Assembly (NCBI GenBank): GCA_029339195.1 | Contig: JAPTJF010000379.1 | Location: forward strand, 1 to 62,280 | DNA: 62,280 nucleotides | From: Micractinium sp. NFX-FRZ | Lineage: Eukaryota > Chlorophyta > Trebouxiophyceae > Chlorellales > Chlorellaceae | Direction: 5' to 3' | Shown: positions 42,839 through 60,807 of the stretch, piece by piece | How positions within the stretch are numbered: position 1 is the stretch's first letter | How the letters are laid out: every line of letters starts with the position of its first letter | The notes under the pieces: generated by a model | The model's input: the letters and a program-made list of their open reading frames with translations, nothing else | Told to the model about the DNA's origin: nothing | The model's database searches: none | Made by a program: the position numbers and the translations under genes

Positions 42839-45552
42839 ATGGGGGACTACAACATTGGCCTGCGCCTCAAGTATGAGCAGCAGTGCCCCGACTGCGGGCT
42901 GAGCGACTTTGTGGAGGACCACGCCAGCGGGGACCTGGTCTGCCGGGTGGGTGCTGCGTACACCAAACTTCCGCCGGGGCGGGTGTGGCGGCGGATCAGG
43001 CGTGGCGGCACCTGAACTCGCCCTGTTGCATTGCCGCATGCTGCCAGCAGTAGAGACGTGCATTGAGGCATGCCACTGCGTCTTTCTGGCTGCTTGCCGG
43101 TTGTGCTCAGCAGCCCTGCCACCTGCCTGCTCCGTGCCTGCAGAACTGCGGCGTGGTGGTTGAGGCACACGTGATTGATGAGCGGTCAGAGTGGCGCACG
43201 TTTGCAGACAAGGCAAGGCGGAGGCCTGCTCCTGCTCCTGCTGCTGCTGCTGCTGCTGCTGTTGAACGCTCACCTCTTCTGTACACGCCCACAAGTGTCA
43301 GCGCTGCTGGTGTTCGGTGGCTGATCGCAAAGCGAGCACGTGCCTAGCAGGCCTGCTGCCTGCACCCAGATCTCAGCGTGTGCAGCAGTGGGGCTGTCGG
43401 TGGCTGGCTGTGCAACTGCCAAGGCAGCAAGGAGGGAGCGGATGAAATATCATGCTTAGCACGCGCGTGTGGGTGGCCAACTTCCTGCCTGCAGGATGGT
43501 GGAGCGGGCGCTGACCCCAACCGCGTCGGGGGCCCCGTCAACCACCTGCTGTCTGACGGCGGCATGAGCACCATGATTGGCGGCGGCAAGGGCGTGGACC
43601 ATGGACTGGTGGGTGGCGGGGCGGGGGCGTTGGGGCGGGGCGGGGCGGAGCAAGGGTGGGCAGGCGGGTCCTGTCAGCGAGCATGGGCATGCGGTGTCAC
43701 ATGCATGCATGTCTCGTGAGGCTCCTGCATCCGAATGGTTGAGGCACTGGGCAGGCCTGAGCCGCCACTCTGCTGCCGCTATGCTGACCTCACTCCTTCC
43801 CCACACCTTGCCCGTCCCGCCCTCTCCTGTCCTCCTCCGCAGGTGCGCAACCTGCAGCGCATGCAGGCGCGCACAGAGGTGACGGTGGACCGTGCGCTCA
43901 TTGGCGCGTTCAAGGAGATTGGCAAGATCTGCTCCGCCATGAAGCTGCTGGACACGGTGAAGAAGCAGGCGGAGGAGTACTACAAGCAGGTAGGTAGTTG
44001 CTGGGAATATTGGGAGGTCGTAAATATAGGATAGAAGCAGGCAGCAGATGAGGAATGGCAGGGGGGAGCGGGGCTGCGGGCCACGGTGAACAAACAGGTG
44101 GGGTTCTAAAATGTAGAAGTAAAATGGTAGAAGCAGGCAGCGTAAGACGAGGAAGGAGACAGACTTGCACGCAGGCGGAGGGTCCCCTCAGCTGCCCCCA
44201 GGCCTACAATAACGGCAAGTCATGTGCTGTTGCTCCCATTATTGCATCCAAGGTGTGTCACCATCTCACCAGCCCCTCCGCTGCCCCCCTCACTTGCCCC
44301 CCGCACCCAGGCCTACGACAACGCCAAGTCGATCAAGGGCAAGAGCCAGGCGGCGGTGCTGGCGGCCATTGTCTTCCTGGCCTGCCGGCACACCGGCAAC
44401 GCGCGCACCTTCAAGGAGATTTGCGCCGTGGTGCCGCAGGCCTCAGTCAAGGTGGGGTGGGTGCACCTGTGCTTGTGACAATGCTTCGGGTAACATTGGC
44501 GTGCCCTAGTGCTAGCTGATGCTGCTCTGTTGCGTGCACAGTCAAGCAAACTGCTGCATTACTCCATTCTGCCCCCGCGCCCGCGCAGGAGATTGGCCGC
44601 ATCTACAAGTCGGTGGTGCGTGAGCTGAAGCTGGAGGCTGCGCTGGGCGCCAAGCAGCTGGAGGGCAGCCACCCGCACTCGTACATGCGGCGCTTCATGA
44701 GCCAGCTGAGCATGACGCAGAAGGAGTTCATGTGGGGGGAGGCGCTCACGCTGGCGCTGCTGCCGCAGGTGGGGCGGGCGGGCGGGCGGGGGTCTTGTGC
44801 GTGCGTTTGTGAGGCGGTTCTGGTGGGTGTGGGTGTTATGGCCGGGTGAGGTGCGCGCGCTGGGGCTGCTGCCGCAGGTGGGTTGGGCGGGCGGCTGGGG
44901 GCCAGTGTGCATGCTACGTGGCAGGGTGTTCGTGGGGTTGTTTCGCGTGTGCATGGTGTGTAAGGGGGAGGCAGCTGCTTACACTGGGTTGCTGCCGCTG
45001 GTGGGTGGGCTGGGGCACGAAGATGGCATGGGGCGGGGCAGGCAGGGTGCGTGGGGGAGGAGATGCTGACACTGGCACGGCTGCTGCAGGTGGGCTGGGC
45101 ATGAGAAGTGCGACGGCGCCAGGGTGTGTCCGAGCTGCCAGGCGCATGCACACGAGGCCGGGGCCGCGCAGCGGGCCTTGCCACTCCTGTTCCGCCGCCG
45201 GTTCCGGCCGTCACGCACCCCTGGCTGCATGTCCGCCCTCACCCCTCCCTGCGCACTGCCCCAAACCGCCCCGCAGGAGGGGCCGGAGGCCAACGTGCAC
45301 ACGCCCTGGCACGGCAAGAGCCCCACCTCCATCGCCGGCACGGTGGTCTACATCATCGCAAACCTGCCTGGCAAGACGCACGTGGCGCTGCCCGACATCT
45401 GCCGCACCTGCGGCGTGGCAGATGGCACCATACGCCAGATCTACCGAGAGATCCACCCGCACCTGAAAGCCCTGATTGGCAAGGCGGGCGGGTTTGCCAG
45501 CGCGGCCGACATTGAGCGGCTGCCGCCGCCCATTGAGTCGCAGGTCAAGTGA
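42839..45552 (+). CDS. TFIIB: Transcription initiation factor IIB
   Basis: General factor that joins TBP-bound promoters to RNA polymerase II and positions start sites. Seven exons: 42839-42946, 43144-43212, 43495-43608, 43843-43989, 44311-44451, 44589-44768, 45277-45552; 344 residues against about 315 in most eukaryotes. The N-terminal zinc ribbon has C16, C19, C35 and C38 (CPDC ... CRNC). The B-reader/linker has DERSEWRTFADK and DPNRVGGPVN. Two cyclin folds follow (NLQRMQARTEVTVDRALIGA; SKSPTSIAG region). Intron 2 has a GC donor at 43213. Introns 4 and 6 carry partial exon copies, with three extra copies of the exon-6 end in intron 6. BRF1 and plant pBrp are alternatives but lack this linker. 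Confidence 0.94.
44195..44225 (+). repeat. Partial copy of TFIIB exon 5 start
   Basis: CCCAGGCCTACAATAACGGC mirrors the true acceptor and exon start at 44307-44326, about 109 bp upstream in intron 4. Confidence 0.75.
44851..45100 (+). repeat. Three degenerate copies of TFIIB exon 6 end
   Basis: Copies at 44851-44900, 44963-45010 and 45049-45100 each repeat the CTGCTGCCGCAGGTGGG-type end of exon 6 (44731-44785) with its donor. The third still shows GGGGGAGGAGATGCTGAC, matching the upstream exon. Confidence 0.8.
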
Positions 45553-46410
45553 AGGGGCAAAGCTTGAGACTGCCATGGGCTCTTTCTTCTGCGACTTGTT
45601 CAGCACCACCGTCTCTTCCCAACTCGAACAACGACTGCTTCTTCACCCCTCATCGGCCTGCCAGCGCTTGCGCCTCTTAACGCCTTGACACACCACCCCT
45701 TGACTGATTGCCGTGACCGAGCGCTCAGAACCTGCATGTTTGCCCAGCGTGCTCGCCCCCGACCCGCCACACCCCTGCTGCTCTCTCTTGCGTCAACCCT
45801 GCCCCTCTCTACCACGTGCCGCGCACAAACAAGCAAAGCATGATTTAACAAATTGAACCGGACGCTGCAAATACAACTCTGAAGCTGGAGGGGATCAGCA
45901 GCCACGCATCAGCGCGGAAGCTGGCAACCGAAATAATAAGTGGTGGGGGTAAAGCTGAGGAAAGACCATGGCACAGGTGCGTTGGCTGGGTGGGGGTTGG
46001 TTTGAGTGAGCGGAGCGGAGCAGTCACGAGACGCTGCTCTCAGGGTGAGTTTGCAGGGCAGGGTGGGCACTGTGAAGCCCGAAACTTGCCAGGGGGTGTG
46101 AGGGGAGGACGGCTGGGGGGTTGACAGCGGAGAAAAAAAAGGATGAAGTACAGAGGGCAGGGGCGCATGGTACACAGAGAGATAATGTTGCAGGAGTGAG
46201 AGGTGAGGATGAAATCAAACGGCGGGCAGATGAGGGGTTCGATGGGTTGGTGAGTGTTGCCCAGTGCTAATGAGGTGTCACAACTGCCACTATATGTCAT
46301 GGAGCTTTGCAGCCGCCGCGGCATCGCGCGCCCGCCAGCTGGGGCCTACGCAACCAGCACAACCAGCGTGGCATGCACGCATGTGCGCCCAATGCCGGGC
46401 CCCAGCACTC
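45553..46410. other. Convergent 3' region, TFIIB and PP2C
   Basis: 858 bp between two stop codons, presumably two long 3' UTRs. No coding segment, RNA gene or repeat was seen. Confidence 0.35.
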
Positions 46411-49117
46411 TCAGCTGGAGGCGGCACTGATGTTGACCGCAGCAACGGCAGCCGCAGCCGCAGCGCCCGCCTGCTTGGCGCTCTTTGCGCGCCACAGGCT
46501 GGGCCGCGGGTGTGCCTCGCCCACCTGCGGCGGCGTGGCCTGGCTCAGCAGCATGCCCGCTGCAGCGGGCGCTGCCCCTGGTGCGCAGTGAGCCGCCGCC
46601 GCCCCCCAGTCAAAGAAGAGCACCACAGCGGTGATGTCGTCTGTGCGCGTCTCCTTCTGCAGCCACAGCTTGTAGGCCTGGGCCACGAGCGCCTTGGCAG
46701 CGTCGTACGGGTTGTCGTGCTTGTTCACCTGGCAAGGCAGAAGAGCAGGCGGGCAGCGTGCGGTGAGGCAGGGTGTGTGTGGAGGGCAGCTGGCGGTGTG
46801 GTGTGCAGGCACAGCCCTGGCAGCCCCCACAAGCTGCCAAAACACTGTCAAGGCAGTGGGTGGGGCAGCCTAGGACCCCTGCCCCCGCACAGCAGCTGTC
46901 TGTCGGTTGCGCCGGCCCTCAGCCTTCATCCCAAGCACCTCGACACGCCCACCCTCGCCTTGGCTCACCATGTCCACGGCCCTCTGGCTGGAGATGAACT
47001 CCCACACGCCGTCGGAGGCCAGGATGGCAAAGCGGTGCTGCGGGCCCAGCTGGGTGGCGGTCATCTCGGGGTCGGGGATCACGCCAATGTCCTCGGCAGC
47101 TGCGGTGGGGGCAGGCAGGGGGGCACAAGGGTGGATGAGTGACAGAAGCAGGTGCACGGGTGAGTGAGTAGTGGTGATCCTGTGGGGTCGAGGGGTGAAG
47201 GGGTGATCCCAACGTCGTCGGCAGCAGCCCTGGATTGCAAGGCCCACCCACCTGCCCCATACATCCGTCCCCTGCCATGCCGCTGCCCACCTGTTGCGGC
47301 CTCTGCACCAGCCCCCTCACCCCCTGCCCTGCCCTGTCCTGCCCTCATGCCTCGCCCTCCCCGCCGCTTGCCCTCCTCTGCCCCATCCTGCCTCCCTCCC
47401 CGCCCCCTCTCCCGCCCCCACCTGAGTCCCCGATGCTGCGGGTGAAGGCAGTGCCTGGGTAGAGGCCGTTGGGGGACCAGAGGCGCGGCGGGTCGCCGTC
47501 GCAGTCGGCCTCGTTGGTCCAGCAGGGCAGGGAGGGGTCCTTCAGTCCCTCCAGCTGATCCAGCGTCATCACGCGCGCCCCAGCCTTGAGCACGCGCAGG
47601 CACTCGTCGTGCCTGGGGATGGCAAAAGCAGGGCAGAAGATGGGACGGGAAAGTCAGGCAGGGAAGGCGGGTGAGGTGGGGAGGAGTGCAACGAGGGAGG
47701 GAGGGCACGGTGGGCGAGCGGTGTGTGTGGCGCAGGTGCAGGTGCAGGCCAGCTGAACTTCAGCGGGGAGGAGCGGGCCGGCACAAACGGAGAGGCGCAG
47801 AGCACAGGTTGCTGCACCTCGGTGCCAGCGGTCAGCACCCAAGCGCACCCACACGTCAACCAGCCGCGGGTAGCTCTACCCAGCCCAGCCCACTTTCACC
47901 CCATGCCTGCCATGGCCATCCCATCCCACACTAGCGCAGCCCAACCTAGCAAGCACTCAGCTGACAGCCTTTCTCCCACTCACCGGAAGGGCGTCTGGTC
48001 GTGGCTGAGGTCCCGAGCCACCGGCCCAGGCGCCGGCCCCTCCACGCCTTCCTCCGCCGCCGCCGCCGCCGCCTCTGCCAGCACCGCACGCGAGTCCCCC
48101 ACGTTTGCCACGTGCAGCATGCGGCCCATCAGCAGCGCCGCGCAGGCGGTGGTGCCGGACAGGCAGTCGTCGATGGGGGCGCTGTGCAGCTGGCTGTTGG
48201 CTTGTATGAGCGCCGACGACAGCGCGGCGGCGGGGTCTGCCAGGAAGCCGGGCTGGCCGGTCACATTGGGCGCCAGCTGCGCGCGGGAAGGGGTGAGACA
48301 GAGGGGCGAGGCGTGGGCAGGAGCGCAAGGGGATGGGGCCCAGCGCAGGGCTGGTGCGGCTGGCATGGGATGAGCTGCTGGCAGCAGCGGCACTGCCCAG
48401 CTCCCCAGCGGGCAGCAGCTGTGGCATGCCCACGGGTGGCTCCATGTGGCTCCATGTGGCTGGGCAGCACCCGGTACCAATGTGCGCTCACCACCGGGCA
48501 GGGCGACAGAATGTCCGCCCGGCACACACCAGGACACAAGCGGCCCCACCTAACAGGCGACGCTAGCGGCAGCCAAACAACACAAGCAGCAGCGCCCACC
48601 CACCTTGTCTCGCACAAACTGCGCGCACTCGGTGCCCTGCTCGCCATGGCCATCAAACACCGCAAACATGTGCGTGCCTGCGGCGGGGGGCGGTGAAATC
48701 AAAGCGGTGAGGCGAATGTCAGCGTGCAAGCGGCATGCAACAGGTGAAGGCGGGGTCGGGGGGCAGGCAGCTAGGAATGGCAGCTGGCCGCTGACGTTCC
48801 CGACACCGCTGCACACCAGGCGCACCTGCGTTGCCGCCCAGGCGCTCCGCGGCGCACACCGCGTCCTGGTTGGTCTTGTCGGGTGCGTCAGGGTAGTAGC
48901 CGCGCTGGCTGATGTAGGCGTAGCGCACTGAGAAGCCGGCATCGGCTGGCATCGGCAGCACGACGGTGCCGTTGGTGGCGACCGCCTGCCGCTGCGCGTC
49001 GGTGCCGCCCGGCGCAACCTCCGTCTTGTAGCCCGCACTGACCATGCTGGCCCGGGGGCCGCGCTTCCGCATCATAGCCGAGTCGTCAGCCACGGGCTTG
49101 GAGGAGGAGCAGCCCAT
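46411..49117 (-). CDS. PP2C-family protein phosphatase, predicted lipid-anchored
   Basis: Metal-dependent Ser/Thr phosphatase. Six exons (minus strand): 48826-49117, 48604-48677, 47984-48276, 47422-47612, 46969-47099, 46411-46728; 432 residues. The catalytic motifs are all present: [16 protein letters not shown] (metal Asp106), [33 protein letters not shown] and [11 protein letters not shown], so it should be active. The first residues MGCSSSKP fit N-myristoylation at Gly2 plus palmitoylation at Cys3, which points to the plasma membrane. The [13 protein letters not shown] opening resembles the PP2C half of plant PP2C/cyclic-nucleotide-binding/kinase fusions, but no such domains follow here. 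The Ala-rich C-terminal tail is unrecognised. Head-to-head with SDH1 at 1.5 kb. Confidence 0.92.
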
Positions 49118-50630
49118 TGCTGGACGCGGTCCCGGCTTTGACTGTTTCGTGGCTCCGGCACCGCGCAGGGGTGGGGGCTGCTCGCCAGAAGGCCGAATGC
49201 TGGAGCTACAGCGGGCCCGCCACGCGGAGGGAAGGAGGAGGAGAGGATTGGCGGGCGGAGTGGAGAGGGCGTGTGGGTGGAACGTGAAGTTTAAGATTTG
49301 TGAAGTTGAAACGGGATGGTTCACAGGAGGACAGATTTGAGGGGGGAGGGAAGTAGAACTTGCCATGGTGGCAGCTCATTTCGTGAGCGGAGTACATAAC
49401 GTTATAGATATCAGAGACATCTGTCGAACATGGTTGAGACCAGTGTCCAATTGGCAGCAAAGGGGGGGCTGTGCCATGCCTGGGCGGCAGGTGCATACTG
49501 CCGCCGTGCAGCTGCCGCAGGCAGCTGGTGTATGCTTAATGCCTTCATGGGAGACCTATGCTAACAAGCCGGAACATCAACAGCTCAGATGCGTTGATCT
49601 GGGAGGCAAGTGCAGCCTCCCTTGAAAGGTACAGCTCTTTAGTTGATTGTGAGGGGTTGCTGACTGGGGGTCTTGGGAGGAGGATGCCAGCCGGGTCTGT
49701 TGGGCCTCTCTATGGACCAGGCCATTATGCGGCCGTTCTCCAAACACCTCTTGTGCACAATCACACTCCCACGCGCACGCGACTTGCTAGCCATGCAGCT
49801 TTTAGCTCCAGTGGAGCTGCTTGCCTGCCGAGGTGCTCTTGACTAGTTTTGAAACCGTGGGGATGCTGTACCTGACCACACAGCGTGATATTCTGCTACG
49901 GCAACACCACAGCCTGCACTTGACGCCTTCAGAATGCAGGCATGCAAAGGAGCTGCCTGGACCTTGGCGCCTCCAATGTCATGCCAGCTGGCCCGCTTGC
50001 AGCGACACACCAGCACACGAGCCACCCCCGCCGAGGGTTGGTTGGACGGGGCGAGGACTAACGAGCAGGCCCCAAATCGACGAGCACCAGTGCACGGGGC
50101 CGAAAGCACTGCCCAAAAGAACCACAAAGGCCAGGACCGCTGCCCAATGGCGCCGATGATCGGGTGGTGAGGTTGCGCTCCGAAACGGCACCCGGCTCGC
50201 AAGCTTGCATTGGAGCTGCTACCATCTGTCTAGTCCACTGTATTGCGTGATTCACCTGCATGCATCCCCTGCATGAGGCGCACCGATGACATGTGTCCTG
50301 AGAGGTTGTTGAGGCTTTTTAATCCAGGCCAAGAAACAGGAGCCATGAGCGGGAGGCCGTGACGTGAACCAGGGGCCGCAACGCTTCGGGGTCACGTGGT
50401 TTTGTGCAAAGGCCAGAAAGGTCATCCTGCCAGTAAGAAACTGAGATATGCTGCATCTGAAGCCTCCCTGGAGTGCTTTTGACTTGCCCAGCGGCGGTGC
50501 CACCGTCAGCACAGCAGGCAGGTCACGCCGCTCCACGACTTTGCGTCAACTGGCCAACCCAAACTCGATTTGCCTCCCGGTACGGATCCTGAGGAGCCAG
50601 GTGGGAGACAGGGCCAGCTAGCGGGACACC
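49118..50630. promoter_or_regulatory. Divergent promoter region, PP2C / SDH1
   Basis: 1.5 kb between opposing starts, the largest space between a divergent pair here and lower in GC than the genes, notably 49300-49900. No open frame resembles a family. A small unrecognised gene cannot be excluded. Confidence 0.35.
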
Positions 50631-56454
<5,824 letters not shown>

Positions 56455-57449
56455 GCGTTGAGCTGGCGGGCATGTGCTGAGCTGGCGACGGTGTGCTGAG
56501 AGATCTGCCAGCGCGCCTACCTACCCGGGCCAGACGCCGCAGCCGCCCGCCCACAGCGCCTGCTTTAGGCGCTGCCTTAAGCCATGCTGCCCCCGCCCGC
56601 CTCCCTCAATCCTCCCTCACGATATGATGCTGTTGATAGCATAGCGGGCACGGCGGCTGCTTGTCGCCACCCGGATTCTCTCTCCGTGCCTGCACGCCCG
56701 CCGGCGCGGCCGCCACCGGAGCATGCCGCCTGGCGGGCTGCGCGGCTGCCCCCTTTTTGTCCCCTTTCGCTGGCAGCACGAATGTTTGAATGAACCCCAA
56801 CCCTTCGCGGCCCAACCTGCCTAGCCTGCGCACCCACTGCTTGCGGCGGTGGTGCCGAGAGGAGTGTTCCCACCGCGCTTCCCTCTTCACTGTACCTCCC
56901 CTCACCCCGCAACCCCCATAGGCCGCTCCTGAGCAGCGCCACATGCCCCATTCATGTGACAGTGTACACTCTTTCCAGCACTGCGCGGGGCGGAGGATGC
57001 AGGGCAGGCCGGGCAGGGGCATGTGCGGGCAGGCAATGTGACGGAGAAGCTCACACCAGCCAGCCTGTTGGCTCTGTGGATGGGATTCCGCTACTGGTGT
57101 GTTTCAAAAGGGGCCATGTACAAGTGCTGTGGTGCAACGGAAATTCAACTTTGCATGCGGGCAATGGGTGCATCATGGCTGCTGGCGCTGTGCAGCTCGA
57201 GCGCGCACCATGGCTCTTGCCATGATGGCTCGTGCCAGCTTGGCCTCCCAAGGCCTGCCCGACCCGGCCAAACCTGCGCTGGGGCGGCTGCGCCCTGTGT
57301 GTGGGAGGTCCTCAGCCCATGGCCTCGTCGGCAGATGCCGTCAGCTGGATGCCTTGCCCCATGGGCACGGCCTTGCGGCCTCTTAGCCTTGCCAGCAGAG
57401 GAGTCCTGGATGTGCACGCAGCTCAGGCCCTCGAGCTCTGGTGAGAGCC
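56455..57449. other. Convergent 3' region, SDH1 and hemerythrin-like gene
   Basis: 995 bp between two stop codons. No coding segment or ordered repeat was recognised. Confidence 0.35.
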
Positions 57450-60400
57450 CTAGGCCAGAGCCTCGGCGGCCTCCGGCTGTGGCTCCAGCGGCGCCTTGGC
57501 CTTGGCGGCCTGGAAGGCCAGGGCCAGGTCGATCTGCTCCTCGTCTGCGGGTGGAGCATGGGGGCGGGGAAGAAGGAACGATAAGGTTGAAGAGAGGGGC
57601 GGCTGGAAGGTGTGTTGGAGAGGAGTTGCGGCAGGGGCGGGCAGGCCAGGAAGGCATGGCCCATCCACCCTTCGCCTGTGCTGGGTGTGCTGGGTGTGCT
57701 CACCCGACATCTGGCCAATCAACTTGGGCATCGCCGCCTCCTCCTCCTTCATGTGATCCAGGAAGGCGGCCAGCACCTGGCAGGAAAAGAGGAGAGGGAG
57801 GAGAGGGGCATATAAACACTGGGACGCAGGGTAAGACGGGCAGCATCACGCTGCGTGAGGCAGGGGCAAAGGGGCGGTGCAAGGGACGAAGGGGCGGCGC
57901 GGGGCAGAGGGCAGGGGCGCAGGGCAGGGCCGTGCAGAGTGAGTGGCGTGGGGTCAGGCATTTGCAGCACGTGCGTCAGGGCAGACTGATGTGCTAGGCA
58001 AGCTGGGGAGGCAAGTGCAGACTGAGTGGCAATGGTTCGGCAGTTGCAGGGCATGTGTAGGCTGATGTGCGAGGCAAGCTGGTCAGGCAACTGCCTCCTC
58101 ACCTCCTTCAGGGTGGTGACCAGCTCCTCGCTGCCAGACTGCAGGCAAGCAGGGTGGGTGAGGAGGCAGGGAGAGTGCTGGCTTGGATGCCAGCCTGAAG
58201 GTGTGCATTGCATGTTGGGCAGGCAGAGAATGTACAGCCCTGCCCACCGCGCTGCTCCAGCCCCAAGCCTGAAGGTGCGCACTCTGGGCTGGGCAGGCAG
58301 AGGGTGGGTGGAATGCCCTGCCGGGGACGCCTCGCGCTGCATGTGTCCAGCCTCCCAAGCCGCCGCCACTCGCCCCTGCCCTCCCCTGCCCTCCCACAAA
58401 CCGTCTCCCAGCCCTCTGCCGCACCCCCTCATCGCTACCGGTCTCACCCAAGTGGGATCTCCAAGGCCCCTCCCCAGCCCTCACGTTTAAATATCTACCA
58501 TGGTTTCTGCCGCCGCTCCCCATCCCCAAGGCACCATCCCCAAGGCACGCTTCCCCACCCCCACCCACCTCGCATCTCTCCAGCGGCTGCGCGCAAGTTC
58601 CCCAGGTCAAACTCCCTCCCATCCCTGTCCTGAACGCACCCACCCCCCTAAGCAGAGGCTTCCATCGGCCCCTTTGAGCTACCCCAATGCCTCGAGCATG
58701 TGTCCCCTCTCTTAACGCGATCTCGCCCCTGCCCACCCGCAGCCCCCAACATCCACCACTCTCCACACACCCGCTGCCTTGAGCACCCACTTGCCTTGTG
58801 CTGCTCCAGCGCCGTGAGCAAGAGATCCCTCCCTACCGCCAACCAACCGCCCCCGTCCCTTCCCTCAAACGCTCCTCCAACCTCTACAGCTTCAGCTGGA
58901 GGTTTGCTTCACCTCGCGCTGCTCCAGCGCCGTGAGCAAGCGTCCCTCCCTTGGATCCTTAACCCACGAGCAGTCCCCCTGAGGCCGCCAACGCTCGCTA
59001 CAAAGCCCAGGCAGGAGGCACCCACTTGCCTTGCGCTGCTCCAGCGCCGTGATCAGGTCGGTCTCAATCTTGGCGTGCTCCTCCGCCGAGTGCTTCACCA
59101 CCTTTGCCCCCTCGGCGCCCATCCGCTTCTCAATCAGCGGGTACAGCACATCCATCTCCGCCTGCGCCAGGTGGGGCGGGGGCAAACGGGGGGGTGCCAT
59201 GTGGGTAAGGGAGGGTGGTGTGGTGTGGCGGTGGTGGTGGTGGTGGTGGTGTGAATGTGTGGGAAGGGGGGCAGGGGAACACGCAGATGGGGCACAGCAC
59301 ACATCCACATCCACCTCAAGAGAGGTACATGGGGCAGCAGTGGTGCACAGCTAGCGCAGGTATTTGGCCAGGGGCCCGCATGTTGGCAGGCCCTCTTTGC
59401 GCAAGCGCGCCCAAGCCACCGAGACCCGCCCTCCATTCCACTGCACCCGCGCCCACCTGGACCACAGGGTGCACCCAGCTCACAAGGCCTGCAAGCCGCC
59501 ACATGCCCGCCCGCTTGCCTGGGAGTGCAGGCGGACGGTGATGGCGATGGCGTCAGTCAGCTTCTCCATCATCAGCTTGTCGCCGCCGGTGGAGACCTGC
59601 ACAACACTCCAATCACACAAAGGGGCCAGAGCGTGACTCAACAGCCCCTAGGTCGAGACTATCCACCATGTCAACATGTCAACGCCAGGCTCCTTTCAAG
59701 GCACCGTAGCAGGGCAGGCCTGAGTTCAATGCAGGGGCGTGCAGGCAGACACCCCCCCGCCAGAAGGGCACCGCTGTGGGAGAGGAGGAGGCACCCCTGG
59801 ACAGAACACCCTGAGGCACGCACACACTCGCACCCGCGCGCCCCCTCACATTGCTCAATGTAACATTGCACCTAGCGGCCCCGAAACACCCAGCCTACCT
59901 CCTCAAAGTGCTTCAGCAGCGCCACGGTGTCGCGGTGGTCGCCTGCATGGTGCAGGTGGTGGCGGTAGGGAGGGTGGGAGCAGCAGCGGCGTCCATGCCT
60001 TTTGAGTGTGTGCGTGAGCAAGGCCCCAGTGGCCCTCTGTGCGAGCTAGCTAGCTGGTTTACCTAAAAGTGGGTGCCGGCAGGCCACCGGCGCACAGCGC
60101 TCTCAGCATTGACGAAGAACCACGGCACCTTCAGCATCCGCTGCACAGCACCTCCAGCACAGACGAAGGACCACGGCACCGCACAGCGCACCCAGGCGCG
60201 GAGCAGCAGGTTTGCTGGTACAGTGCAGCACAGCTCAGCACCGAGCCCAGCATGGCACAGCACAGCGCACCCAGCAGGATGTCTGTGATGGTGACCGGGG
60301 GCAGCATGTTGCCGGCGGCTGCGGCGGCCGAGGCCTTGCCGGCTGCCGTGGCTGGCAGGTCGCCCTCCTTGGCACGCGTGTGGGCCGCGGGTCCCTCGGC

Positions 60401-60807
60401 GGCGGCTGCCACTGCCTGCTAGGTTGGGTGGGCAGAGGCAGCGAAGGAAGACATGCAGTGAGTGCATTGCCATGTCAGCAGGGCTGCGACGCCCGATGCC
60501 CCTTCACCGTGGACTTGAGCCGATGTGGCACCAAAGGCTGGGCAGTCGCCACGCCGGGCCCACCACACGCTTCTGCTGCTTCTGTTTGTTTGCAAACCGG
60601 CCTCCCCACCTCTGCCTCCTCCGAAGTCTTGGCCTTCTTGGCGTGCGGCTTCTCCTTGGTTGGGGAGCCCGCCCGCGCCTTGCCCCCGCTCGCCTTGGCT
60701 GCGGCGGCGGGGCTGCCCTTGGCGGGCGACTCCTTGACGCCTGCCGACTTCTTGGCTGGCGACTCCTCCTTGGTCTCCTTCTCCTTGGCGGGCGACTTGG
60801 GGGCCAT
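57450..60807 (-). CDS. Hemerythrin-like (HHE) protein with lysine-rich N-terminus
   Basis: Eight exons (minus strand): 60610-60807, 60271-60415 (or from 60418), 59899-59942, 59519-59596, 59030-59161, 58103-58138, 57704-57776, 57450-57544; about 266 residues. The N-terminal ~65 residues are a Lys/Ala/Pro/Ser-rich tail with SPAK repeats (MAPKSPAKEKETKEE), similar in composition to histone H1 tails. Residues from ~108 form a hemerythrin four-helix bundle with the expected ligands: His in DHRDTVALLKHF, His and Glu in RLHSQ plus AEMDVLYPLIEKR, His in KHSAEEH, and His/Glu in LDHMKEEEAAMP. It may bind a di-iron site for O2, NO or iron sensing; this is inference. Introns 4 and 5 use GC donors. Intron 5 has two extra copies of the exon-5 end. 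Confidence 0.85.
58784..58950 (-). repeat. Two copies of hemerythrin exon 5 end
   Basis: Copies at 58784-58830 and 58906-58950 share GCTGCTCCAGCGCCGTGA with the true exon end at 59034-59053. On the minus strand all three read LLTALEQ/LITALEQ before a donor. Confidence 0.85.

Noticed and set aside
49118..50630. A gene in the PP2C/SDH1 gap
   Set aside because: Only short open frames without family resemblance or paired splice sites; lower GC than coding parts.
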